From the NCBI GenBank assembly GCA_025210805.1, contig JAOAQX010000005.1, forward strand, positions 62,001 through 126,000: 64,000 nucleotides of DNA, read 5' to 3'. This DNA comes from Flavobacteriales bacterium (lineage in GTDB: Bacteria; Bacteroidota; Bacteroidia; Flavobacteriales; CAJXXR01). Below the pieces are notes generated by a model. That model was not told where the DNA came from. It did no database searches and saw nothing but the letters and a program-made list of their open reading frames with translations. Both the position numbers and the translations under genes were made by a program. Positions 1-8,035 of this stretch are shown in pieces. How positions within the stretch are numbered: the first letter of the stretch is position 1; every line of letters starts with the position of its first letter.

Positions 1-1203
1 CCAAGTGAAAGAAAAAGGAGGTGCTCCACCTGTAATAACGGGAGTTATTATGGTGTCGTTACATATCACAATATCATCAGTAAGGTTCAAGTTCATTTCT
101 GTGTATTCTATGACTTTGAATTCATGATCTATGGCAATACATTCATCTTCAACGATTATTTTGTAATCACCTACATCAGAGATAGAAATTGTTGGGGCTG
201 TACTGATGAGCGTACCATTAAAAAACCATTGATATGAATACGTTCCATTTCCGCCAGAAACTCCCGGATCTATCGTAACTTGGTTATTACATTTTACAAC
301 AATATCTTTGTTTTTTAAGGCCATGGTTAGTGGGTTTTCAAACCCAAAAGAACCTTTTTTTAGAAAAACAGCTGAATTGAAATTTTCGTCACTTATATCG
401 GCAATAGCAAGTTTGATATGATAAGTTTTCCCACACTCTAAGGTCGCTTTTGCCTTTAGGGGTTTTGTAAATCCTGTAAACCCTACAGGTGTACTTTGCG
501 GATTATCTACATAGAAAACACTGTTTTGTACATAAGCAGGATCGATGCTTAAACAGTTCGAGTTTGAACCACTACCTCCAGGACTCCCATGGTTAATGGT
601 GTTTATCATTACCGGAACATTCTTAAAAGTGTTTGGGTTTGATGCATTGGGAACTAAGGCAATGTTTTGAGCATTATTAGAATAAGGGCCAGTAATACCT
701 GGACCTGAGATAAAGAAACCAAAAACGTCATTATATTCTGAACAAACATATTCTTTGTATTCATAGGAAGCAAAAATATATTCAAATTCCATTTCGTTGG
801 AAATAGCAACAAAGTCAAACTCTAGTACCACTGAATTTCTAAATGATGCTGCGTTTCCGTTACCATGAGTGATTACGAGTTTTTGTAAATCTAAATCTGT
901 GTTTGAATTATAACCAAAACCTGTGTTTGAGTTCGGATATGCTTTAGATATTCCACCAGTGGAGAGAATCACTCCTTCGTCCATGTTTAGGTTTGTGTTA
1001 AAAGCTTGGAAAGCTCCAATTTGACCTAAACTACCAGCGCTGAGTGTAACATTTGATGCCGTTACAGAGATATTGGTATTCATGAGTTGATTATTTACCA
1101 AATAATTCATTGAGTTGAATGGTGCTTGATTGCTAACAGCCATTTGAGCCAATGAAAACTGAGTAAAAATAAGTCCTAATAATATTGTAAATAGTTTCCT
1201 CAT
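1..1203 (-). CDS. Choice-of-anchor-L surface protein (partial, 3' end outside window)
   Basis: Read on the reverse strand, an ATG at 1203 opens a frame that stays open to base 1, so the C-terminus lies outside the window. The start MRKLFTILLGLIFTQFSLAQ is a clear signal peptide. About residues 25-275 match the choice-of-anchor-L layout: the STGG turn, a LEFDFVA strand, EYNDVFGFFISGPG and a KLAIADISD strand near the domain end. The last visible part begins Ig/PKD-like surface repeats. It is a paralog of the next gene (1261-3843), with the same order of motifs. It is probably exported by T9SS, but its sorting domain cannot be seen here. The substrate and role are unknown; adhesion is a guess from the family. 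Confidence 0.85.
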   Translation of the reverse strand, partial: MRKLFTILLGLIFTQFSLAQMAVSNQAPFNSMNYLVNNQLMNTNISVTASNVTLSAGSLGQIGAFQAFNTNLNMDEGVILSTGGISKAYPNSNTGFGYNSNTDLDLQKLVITHGNGNAASFRNSVVLEFDFVAISNEMEFEYIFASYEYKEYVCSEYNDVFGFFISGPGITGPYSNNAQNIALVPNASNPNTFKNVPVMINTINHGSPGGSGSNSNCLSIDPAYVQNSVFYVDNPQSTPVGFTGFTKPLKAKATLECGKTYHIKLAIADISDENFNSAVFLKKGSFGFENPLTMALKNKDIVVKCNNQVTIDPGVSGGNGTYSYQWFFNGTLISTAPTISISDVGDYKIIVEDECIAIDHEFKVIEYTEMNLNLTDDIVICNDTIITPVITGGAPPFSFTW

Positions 1204-1204
1204 G

Positions 1205-1246
1205 TTCTTAAAAAAAATAAAGCGTATGAATTTCATACGCTTTTAT
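1205..1246 (-). terminator. Intrinsic terminator after the 860-aa surface protein gene
   Basis: A stem AAGCGTATGAA/TTCATACGCTT at 1219-1243 is followed, on the minus strand, by a run of eight or more T (1211-1218). It lies downstream of the minus-strand gene ending at 1261 and finishes only a few bases before the ATG of the paralog at 1203. Confidence 0.8.
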
Positions 1247-1260
1247 ATCAAAATCCATAC

Positions 1261-3843
1261 CTATCTCATAAGCTGGAAGGTTCCTTTTATAATTCTTTCA
1301 TCTTCGTATTTTACAACATAGAAATAAACTCCCTCTGGTGCCTCTTTATCTGTCCCCGGAAGTGTTCCTTCCCAGCAGTTGAGGTTGTCATTATTACAAG
1401 TTTCGTAATTATTACTGCTAAAGACCGATTTTCCCCATCTGTCAAAGATGCTTAGAGAGATGGATGTTTCAATATCTTTTGATTCGAATTTGAATGCATC
1501 ATTTACTCCATCGCCATTTGGCGTGAAAATATTCGGTACTTCACAATGTTCTATTTTTACGATAAAGTTTTTAGATTCTGTATTTCCACAACTGTCTCTT
1601 GCAACTAAAGCGAAATTGTAGATATTTGGTTTGTTTTCACTTATTTCGTACTCTTTTTTGGTAGAAACCGGGATTCCATCTTTTAGCCATGTATAACTTA
1701 TTCCGCCTATTCCACCTTCTACATCAACAGAAAGTGTGAGGTCATCTTTTCTACACATAGTAATATTAGAAGCATACTCACTTGTTAGGCTAAGTTCTAC
1801 ATATTCTGGTACGTCAATGTAAATAGAGTCTTTTACTTGATAGTCACAAGCATCTTTTATTTTTATATAATACATTCCAGATGCATTTGCGGTTTGAGTA
1901 AGATTATTAGAAGTCCAAGCTCCTTGTCCGTTTTTACTCCATTCTACTGCATAAGGCTCTATTCCACCATAGATTTCTGGATCTACGGTAAATTGTTCTC
2001 CTTTACAAGCATACACACTGTCTGGCATATCGGTGCTCAAAACAGGATTAGAAACAATAGTAACCGTGAGAGGGTTGTCTTCTGTAGTACAGGCATCATA
2101 GAATGGGAAATAGAATTGAATATCTTCATCTGTTTCAAAAATTCCATCTACAATGGCTTCTATCTGAATAAATTTTTCAGTTACACCAGCAGGAAAAGTG
2201 ATTGATTTTGGAATCTGATAGAAGTCAACTCCTTCTTCCGCTGATCCTCCAACAATTTGAAAAGCAAATGTGGTATCATTCTCAAAAGCTCTTGGGAGCT
2301 TGATATTTAATTTTCCGTATTCACAACCTTCTACAACTTTGTCTGTTTCAAGATCGAAAAAAGAACTGAGTGATGCTGTAGGTACAGGTGGAATATAGTT
2401 TACATAAAAAGTATCAAACGCTTCGTAATTACAATCTTCAGTGATTTTTACAATGTGCATTCCTGAATCTTGTGGATTTAAAATAATATTTTCTCCTGTT
2501 CCTTCTAGATTTCCTTTGTAAAACCATTCTATATTATAAGGAGTATAACCACCTGAGCCAATAGCATGAACAGGAATAGGGTTACCAGAATTTGCACATA
2601 CTAAGGTGTCATGAGACAGAAGGTCGATAAAAATACTATCGGGATCTGAAATGACAAAAGTATCTTCAGAAAGTATTCCATCACAAATAAAGGTTCTGAT
2701 AATTACCGTTTCATCAAGTTCTAATTGATTATCTACAATGGTAACAACATCTATGGCACCCACAGAATCTCCTGCAGGAATGACTAAAGTATCTACAATG
2801 TCTTGATAATCTACTCCTTCTTGAGCAGTACCCTCTACTTCTACAAAGATTTCGGCATCCGCCACTTGAGAGAATTGATCAAGCTTTACGATTACTTGAC
2901 CTGGATAACATCCTTCAATCAAGATGGAGTCACTTCCTTCTAGTTGTGATTCTAGCTCAGAACTACCCGCTACTACATTGAATGATCCTTCTTTTAGGAA
3001 AACGGCAGAGTTTAGAATTCCATCATGAACATCTGCTATTGCAAGTTTTAGATGATATGTTTCCCCACAAATAGTAGGGGCGACAGCTTTTAAAGGTTTG
3101 GTATAGCCCCCGAAATTAATATTTGAACTTGTTGCTGAGCCTACATTGTCATTGAAAAATATCGAGTATGATTGCCAATTTGGATCAATATTATTGCAAT
3201 TTGGTAAAGAACCGTTACCTCCTACAGTTCCATTGTTTAGTGTGTTTATTATTACAGGTGTATTTGTATAGGTAGTAGGGTTCGAAGGGTCAGGAACTTT
3301 AGCCATATTAATCGCTTGATTTAAGAATGGACCAGTAATTCCTGGGCCAGAGATAAAAAAACCAAAAATATCATTATATTGAGAACAGACGTATGTAGGA
3401 TACTCATGTGACCCAAATACATATTCAAACTCTACACTGGTTCCAGAAGCGATAAAGTCAAATTCAATCACAATTTCATTATTGGTAAGAAGACTTTGTG
3501 CATTTACCATTTGGAGCTGAGCAACCAAATCAGCGTCATCTGCGCAGTTACTGTTTGAAGCTATACCTCCTGATGTAATTTGAGAACTACCACCTGTGGA
3601 CATAAAAAAACCAGATTCCATAAAGATGTCATTCGTGGCATTGTTAAAGTACCCAATCTGGTTAGTGTCACCACAACTAAAAGTTACATTAGAAACTTGT
3701 ATTCCTGTTACACTTGTATTTACAAGTACATTTTCAACAAGGTGTTGGACGATACTATTAGGTTGGTTTTGATCTAACGTAATCTGCCCAAAAGAAAATT
3801 GGAAATAAAAAACTGAAAAAATAAAAAACAAAAACTTCTTCAT
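1261..3843 (-). CDS. Choice-of-anchor-L protein with T9SS type B sorting domain
   Basis: This 860-residue secreted protein has a signal peptide (residues 1-19, ending FSFGQ) and a choice-of-anchor-L domain of roughly residues 25-290 (STGG turn, VEFEYVFGSHEYP, YNDIFGFFISGPG, LAIADVHDG). Calx-beta-like segments follow ('EGVDYQDI', 'EGVDFYQIP', each before an IPAG/FPAG strand), then PKD/Ig-like repeats. The C-terminus, about residues 770-860, is a gliding-motility-associated/T9SS type B sorting domain: IFTPNGDGVND, then SIFDRWGKSVF, NCWEGTLPG, GVYFYVVKY and a final KGTFQLMR. Such domains direct export through the Por/T9SS machine and surface display. It is a tandem paralog of the partial gene beside it. 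The specific ligand is unknown. Confidence 0.88.
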   Translation of the reverse strand: MKKFLFFIFSVFYFQFSFGQITLDQNQPNSIVQHLVENVLVNTSVTGIQVSNVTFSCGDTNQIGYFNNATNDIFMESGFFMSTGGSSQITSGGIASNSNCADDADLVAQLQMVNAQSLLTNNEIVIEFDFIASGTSVEFEYVFGSHEYPTYVCSQYNDIFGFFISGPGITGPFLNQAINMAKVPDPSNPTTYTNTPVIINTLNNGTVGGNGSLPNCNNIDPNWQSYSIFFNDNVGSATSSNINFGGYTKPLKAVAPTICGETYHLKLAIADVHDGILNSAVFLKEGSFNVVAGSSELESQLEGSDSILIEGCYPGQVIVKLDQFSQVADAEIFVEVEGTAQEGVDYQDIVDTLVIPAGDSVGAIDVVTIVDNQLELDETVIIRTFICDGILSEDTFVISDPDSIFIDLLSHDTLVCANSGNPIPVHAIGSGGYTPYNIEWFYKGNLEGTGENIILNPQDSGMHIVKITEDCNYEAFDTFYVNYIPPVPTASLSSFFDLETDKVVEGCEYGKLNIKLPRAFENDTTFAFQIVGGSAEEGVDFYQIPKSITFPAGVTEKFIQIEAIVDGIFETDEDIQFYFPFYDACTTEDNPLTVTIVSNPVLSTDMPDSVYACKGEQFTVDPEIYGGIEPYAVEWSKNGQGAWTSNNLTQTANASGMYYIKIKDACDYQVKDSIYIDVPEYVELSLTSEYASNITMCRKDDLTLSVDVEGGIGGISYTWLKDGIPVSTKKEYEISENKPNIYNFALVARDSCGNTESKNFIVKIEHCEVPNIFTPNGDGVNDAFKFESKDIETSISLSIFDRWGKSVFSSNNYETCNNDNLNCWEGTLPGTDKEAPEGVYFYVVKYEDERIIKGTFQLMR

Positions 3844-3937
3844 AATGTTTATCTGAAATTTAGGGATAACCTAATTTATTGTAAGTTATCAAAAATACTA
3901 CTTTTTCAAAGATAAGTTATTGCTTTTTATTATAAAA

Positions 3938-3979
3938 ACGAAAAAGGGGCAAAGGTGAAAGTATCCACATTTTTGCCCC
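3938..3979 (-). terminator. Intrinsic terminator after the DUF4832-like gene
   Basis: The arms GGGGCAAA (3946-3953) and TTTGCCCC (3972-3979) form a stem that, on the minus strand, is followed by TTTTT and more T-rich sequence. It lies 77 bases beyond the stop of the minus-strand gene at 4056. Confidence 0.6.
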
Positions 3980-4055
3980 GATATATTATTTAATGACTCG
4001 AGTGTTAAGGTGTTGTTTATTAGTTATTAATGATGCTAACTATACTTTGAGTAAT

Positions 4056-6734
4056 CTACTTGATTACCATTTTCTCTGCAAAGTATTTCCCGTCTATATA
4101 ATATTTTACTAAGTAAAATCCGGGTAGAATACCCTCTATACTTATGGTGTTTTGTCTATTTCCTTTTACTAATTTACCTGCTAAAGAATAGATTTCTAGT
4201 TTTGTAGTTTGCTCAGGAGCCAAGATCGTTTTGTTTCTTATTTCTAATAAATTGGTTGTTTTATTGTGAATGTTTTCTTGTTTTGCTACTTCTAGATAAA
4301 AGGGTAAGCTACAATTCGTGTTTGGATTGGTTATAGGGTTTTGGGCAAGTTGTATGGGGTTTAGTGGCGCATTATCATCGCTGTCCATTATTCCATCCGC
4401 ATCTTTATCCGAAAAAGTGTTTGTTCCTGTCCAGAAACTCCCTAAAACAGTAATGGCAGAACATGGAATATACTTAGCTTGGTTGGCAAATCTTACGGCA
4501 TATTTGGGTTTGTCATGCAAAGAGGTTTCGGGATCTGGTAATACGATTCCAAGTTGGTAATAAGCATGAGGTAAACCCGCTAAGTTAAAAGTATCTTTTA
4601 GAGAATAAACAATAGGTTTGTAGCTGGTGTTAATGGGGTTATGATGCCAAGATGTACCTTGGTCTCCAAGCGGAATACCACCAATAACGAGACTATCTAA
4701 TGAAGGGATTCCTGATACGCCCACATTATGATAGTTGAGCATAGGAATGGCAAAGGTATCTGGTTGCCAATTTCTCCAATCATAGTGTGTCTTAGTAGAA
4801 AGCACCACTTCATCGTTTTCATCAAGAATTACAAAATAAAGCGCTCTTTTATTTTGTGGAGCAGCAAAACCTCTATTAATTAGGTCTGTTTTGATCATTA
4901 AGTGATCTGTATTGAAAATGAAATCCGTTTTTTGAAGTTCCAAACGATATCCTAAATGATCTCTAATGTATTCATAAGCACTTCTTGTGGTGTCATTTCC
5001 CGTCTTGTTTTTAAAATATCGGTCGGAAATGGGCATTCCAAATTGCTCAAGCTCTACTTTGCTCAAGGTTCTTTTTTTCCATTGACTAATCGCTGTACTA
5101 TCTTTTTTAGGAATTCCAGCTCCCGTTAAGGCTTGCATATCTAAGGAATCTGGAGGAAGAGTATAACCATCAGGCATTTCATAAGGACTTCTTCCATCAA
5201 GCAGGTTGTTGTGAGTGATATTAAAGCTGGTATAATTGAAATATCTTAGTTTTAGGGCACTGTAAAAACCATCTTGAAGCTTTCCGCTACACATTCCTTC
5301 ATGAGTTTCCCAGTCATATTGTGGGTTTTTTATCCCAGTTGTAGATTCATACCAATGAAAAAGATAGGAGAAATTCCTATTAAAAGACGAAGTAAACCAT
5401 GCCGAAGGATTGTGGGAAACATTATTTATTGGGTCTGGTGTTTCATAAGTAGGCATTTCACCATGCATCCAAAGATTTTGACGATAGTACCTTAAATTAA
5501 AGGCATCTGTATGCGATAAATTATTAGCCCAGTCTATTCCAATAGTCGTAGGCATATCACTGGTCCAGGTTATTTCTTGTGCTTTTCCATTGCAAATCGT
5601 CCAGTAGGAGTCATAAGTATCTCCTCCAAAAGCATGATCATAATAACCAAATCTGAGAAAATTTTGTTCGTCTTTAAGGTTTTTTACACTATCATGTGTT
5701 ATTCCTGTGTTAAAAGGACCGAGCATGGTATTATGCATATTATTTACAGGATATGTCGCTCCATAAGGAACTGTAACTCCTATAGAATTTCCAATATGTT
5801 GTGCGATGGCATAGGTGGATTTTAAGAGTATTTTTTGTGTTGGAAATATGGATAGTGTTTTATTTAAGATATTCTTTTTTAGATGATTGATAGATGATTG
5901 GAACTCCCATGCACTTGCTTCTCCATGCACTTGTCCCCAAGAAGATCTTTGTGTACTTTTTCGTTTTGTACCATGATAGTTTGAATACTCAATATCTCTT
6001 TTTATTTTTCCAATGGGGTAGTTGATTCCCATTTCGAAATTACTTCTTTTCCAGTGTCCACTTAATCGATAATGATTAAAATCCCATGGATGATTGATCC
6101 ATCCTAAATGAACCAGTGCAGTATGCGTGTTTAATTCACTGAATAATGTTTGTGATTCCTGGAGATAAGCAATATTTCTATTGAGCCTCACGCCATTGTT
6201 GCTCAAAACAGAACTTACGCCATCGCTTCCATTTTTTTGATACTCAAAAGAAGAATTTAAAATTAAGTGCATTTTTAATCCATGACTTTCTAGAATGGGA
6301 AGGATTTCGTTTTTAGGTTTCAATAAGTCTGAGCTTGATAAACTTGCAGTATTATTTTGTAAACTGTCTTTATAATGTATATAAAGTTCTGTTTCCACAA
6401 GGCTAATTCCATCATTTTCAAAATTACCGAGATAAGAGTTCAAGGGAATTCTAGGATTTGGATAGTTCCCAGAAATATTTTCAAAATAGTTGCTATCTGG
6501 GAAATCTGTTTGAGAATAAATATCAATCACACCGGCTCTGATACTAAAACCACGTTCGGGATTAGAAATGGCAATATTTCCCAGTTTATTTGTTTGAAAA
6601 GGAGAGATGTCTGCTGGGGCAATTCCAGAATATTGGATACTAAAATTACTTTGAGCTAGGCAGGTTTGGATGGGAATTATTGAAAATAATATTCCGCAAA
6701 AAACCTTGAGGAGGAGTAGGTTAAGAGTCTTCAT
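4056..6734 (-). CDS. Secreted DUF4874/DUF4832-like protein with T9SS type A sorting domain
   Basis: An 892-residue exported protein. The N-terminus is a signal peptide (about residues 1-28, ending CLAQ). A NPERGF motif at residues 58-63 is the usual opening of DUF4874, a TIM-barrel-like domain often paired with DUF4832; a later part (about residues 610-780, with YFVILDENDEV and HYDWRNWQPD) fits DUF4832. A short acidic stretch, DKDADGIMDSDDNAP, resembles a thrombospondin-3-type calcium loop. The last 75 or so residues (LEIYSLAGKLV, LPGFYLVKYY, EKMVIK) are a T9SS type A sorting signal. The domain pair is often found near glycan-degrading enzymes, so a carbohydrate-related role is plausible but not shown. 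The family assignment is from memory of motifs. Confidence 0.72.
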   Translation of the reverse strand: MKTLNLLLLKVFCGILFSIIPIQTCLAQSNFSIQYSGIAPADISPFQTNKLGNIAISNPERGFSIRAGVIDIYSQTDFPDSNYFENISGNYPNPRIPLNSYLGNFENDGISLVETELYIHYKDSLQNNTASLSSSDLLKPKNEILPILESHGLKMHLILNSSFEYQKNGSDGVSSVLSNNGVRLNRNIAYLQESQTLFSELNTHTALVHLGWINHPWDFNHYRLSGHWKRSNFEMGINYPIGKIKRDIEYSNYHGTKRKSTQRSSWGQVHGEASAWEFQSSINHLKKNILNKTLSIFPTQKILLKSTYAIAQHIGNSIGVTVPYGATYPVNNMHNTMLGPFNTGITHDSVKNLKDEQNFLRFGYYDHAFGGDTYDSYWTICNGKAQEITWTSDMPTTIGIDWANNLSHTDAFNLRYYRQNLWMHGEMPTYETPDPINNVSHNPSAWFTSSFNRNFSYLFHWYESTTGIKNPQYDWETHEGMCSGKLQDGFYSALKLRYFNYTSFNITHNNLLDGRSPYEMPDGYTLPPDSLDMQALTGAGIPKKDSTAISQWKKRTLSKVELEQFGMPISDRYFKNKTGNDTTRSAYEYIRDHLGYRLELQKTDFIFNTDHLMIKTDLINRGFAAPQNKRALYFVILDENDEVVLSTKTHYDWRNWQPDTFAIPMLNYHNVGVSGIPSLDSLVIGGIPLGDQGTSWHHNPINTSYKPIVYSLKDTFNLAGLPHAYYQLGIVLPDPETSLHDKPKYAVRFANQAKYIPCSAITVLGSFWTGTNTFSDKDADGIMDSDDNAPLNPIQLAQNPITNPNTNCSLPFYLEVAKQENIHNKTTNLLEIRNKTILAPEQTTKLEIYSLAGKLVKGNRQNTISIEGILPGFYLVKYYIDGKYFAEKMVIK

Positions 6735-7082
6735 GTCAAGGATCTAAACAGAGCGCTGATATGGATATTTGATTTGTGCAAAATTCTAATAAGGACATAT
6801 GCACAAATGGAGATCAAATAGAAAATATCTTTTTCTGTTTAGGATGATTTTTTGTTAGAGTTTTATACGAGTCTTTGCAATATACATTAAATATTTTATT
6901 TAAAAGTATAATAAAAATAAATCACTTAATTATTTATTTTAAAGTTAATTATGGTGCGTTATGTGATATATGTTGGTTTGAAAATATTACAAAAGATACA
7001 TGTTATAGTATTGTTTTGTCTTGATAAATGGTGGTTAATTATAAAATTTTATGCGAATTCCCAGATAGGGAAATAAACGATT
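6735..7082. other. Gene-free AT-rich gap
   Basis: These 348 bases lie between the 5' end of the DUF4832-like gene and the 3' end of the UbiA-type gene, both on the minus strand. The upstream region of the DUF4832-like gene must lie here. I see no open frame of note, no strong hairpin and no repeat copy, only long A/T runs. Confidence 0.6.
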
Positions 7083-7973
7083 TTAGTTTGAAATAAAAAA
7101 AATACCACTGACAATCCCCATAAACATACTTATTTTAAGAGTTAATGAGAGTTTTTTTGCTCCTTTTGTGTCAGAGAGTTTATATAAAAAGGGAAAATTG
7201 AGACTAATGATCAAAGAAAATAAAAGTGCATTGAGCCATTGGTCTTTTGAAACAAAATAAATGATATTGATTAAAATGCAGAGAATTAATATTCCTAAAA
7301 TAATTCCTTTCGATTTTTTTTTGCCTAAAATAATAGGAATTGTACGTGCTTTTTCTTTTTGGTCTCCTTCGATGTCCTCATAATCTTTGATAATTTCTCT
7401 TGCTAAATTTAAAAGAAATGCTAAGGAGCTTAACCAGAAAAGATAGGGAAGAATGACGCTTTGTAGTTTGTTTTGGAAATAAATATCATAAAATGGAATC
7501 AAAAAAATAATCATGAAAGCAATAAGAAAACTCACCGTAAAATTTCCCCAAAAAAAACAGCGTTTTAAACGTGCCGAATAGAGCCAAAGTAGCCAAAGAG
7601 CGAAAAAGTAAACTAGAATAAGTTCAAGATGGTTTTGCTTATGGAGTACCCAAGAAACAAGTAAAATACTTATTGAATTCAGAAAAAACCAATAAAGCCA
7701 AACCACTCGTTTTTGCATTCCAAAAATGAAATTCTTTTGTTTGTTTATTTGGTCTATTTGCTGGTCATAAAAATCATTGATAAAATATCCTGTACCTGTA
7801 CTGAGAATAAATGAAAAAGCGAGTAAGAAAAAATCAAAATCCGTAAAGAAGGAGTGTTCTATAAATTTCGGAAATGCCACAAAATGAAAGGAAATTATAA
7901 AAAACGCCATTAAAGACAAATTTGTCCAGCGCATACTTTTTAGAATATTCAGAAATTGGTTTGAAAATTTCAA
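7083..7973 (-). CDS. UbiA-family prenyltransferase (geranylgeranylglycerol-phosphate geranylgeranyltransferase-like)
   Basis: A 296-residue integral membrane protein with about eight hydrophobic segments. It carries the two aspartate-rich motifs of the UbiA superfamily that bind the Mg-diphosphate of the prenyl donor: NDFYDQQID at residues 66-74, and DYEDIEGDQ near residue 200 followed by KARTIPIILG. Members of this subgroup in Flavobacteriia are commonly named geranylgeranylglycerol-phosphate geranylgeranyltransferase, but the acceptor cannot be read from sequence. A quinone or heme A precursor is an alternative substrate. The gene is divergent from the lipoprotein gene at 8036, with 62 bases between starts. 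Confidence 0.78.
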   Translation of the reverse strand: MKFSNQFLNILKSMRWTNLSLMAFFIISFHFVAFPKFIEHSFFTDFDFFLLAFSFILSTGTGYFINDFYDQQIDQINKQKNFIFGMQKRVVWLYWFFLNSISILLVSWVLHKQNHLELILVYFFALWLLWLYSARLKRCFFWGNFTVSFLIAFMIIFLIPFYDIYFQNKLQSVILPYLFWLSSLAFLLNLAREIIKDYEDIEGDQKEKARTIPIILGKKKSKGIILGILILCILINIIYFVSKDQWLNALLFSLIISLNFPFLYKLSDTKGAKKLSLTLKISMFMGIVSGIFFISN

Positions 7974-8035
7974 ATGTGGATGTTTTTTTTCAAATATAGA
8001 ATTCTTATCTTAACTTGCCAATATAGATGTAAAAA

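Noticed and set aside
1837-2205. Plus-strand open frame of 122 codons inside the 860-residue gene
   Set aside because: It is antisense to a well-supported gene; the composition is Ile/Tyr/Phe-rich with no family features.
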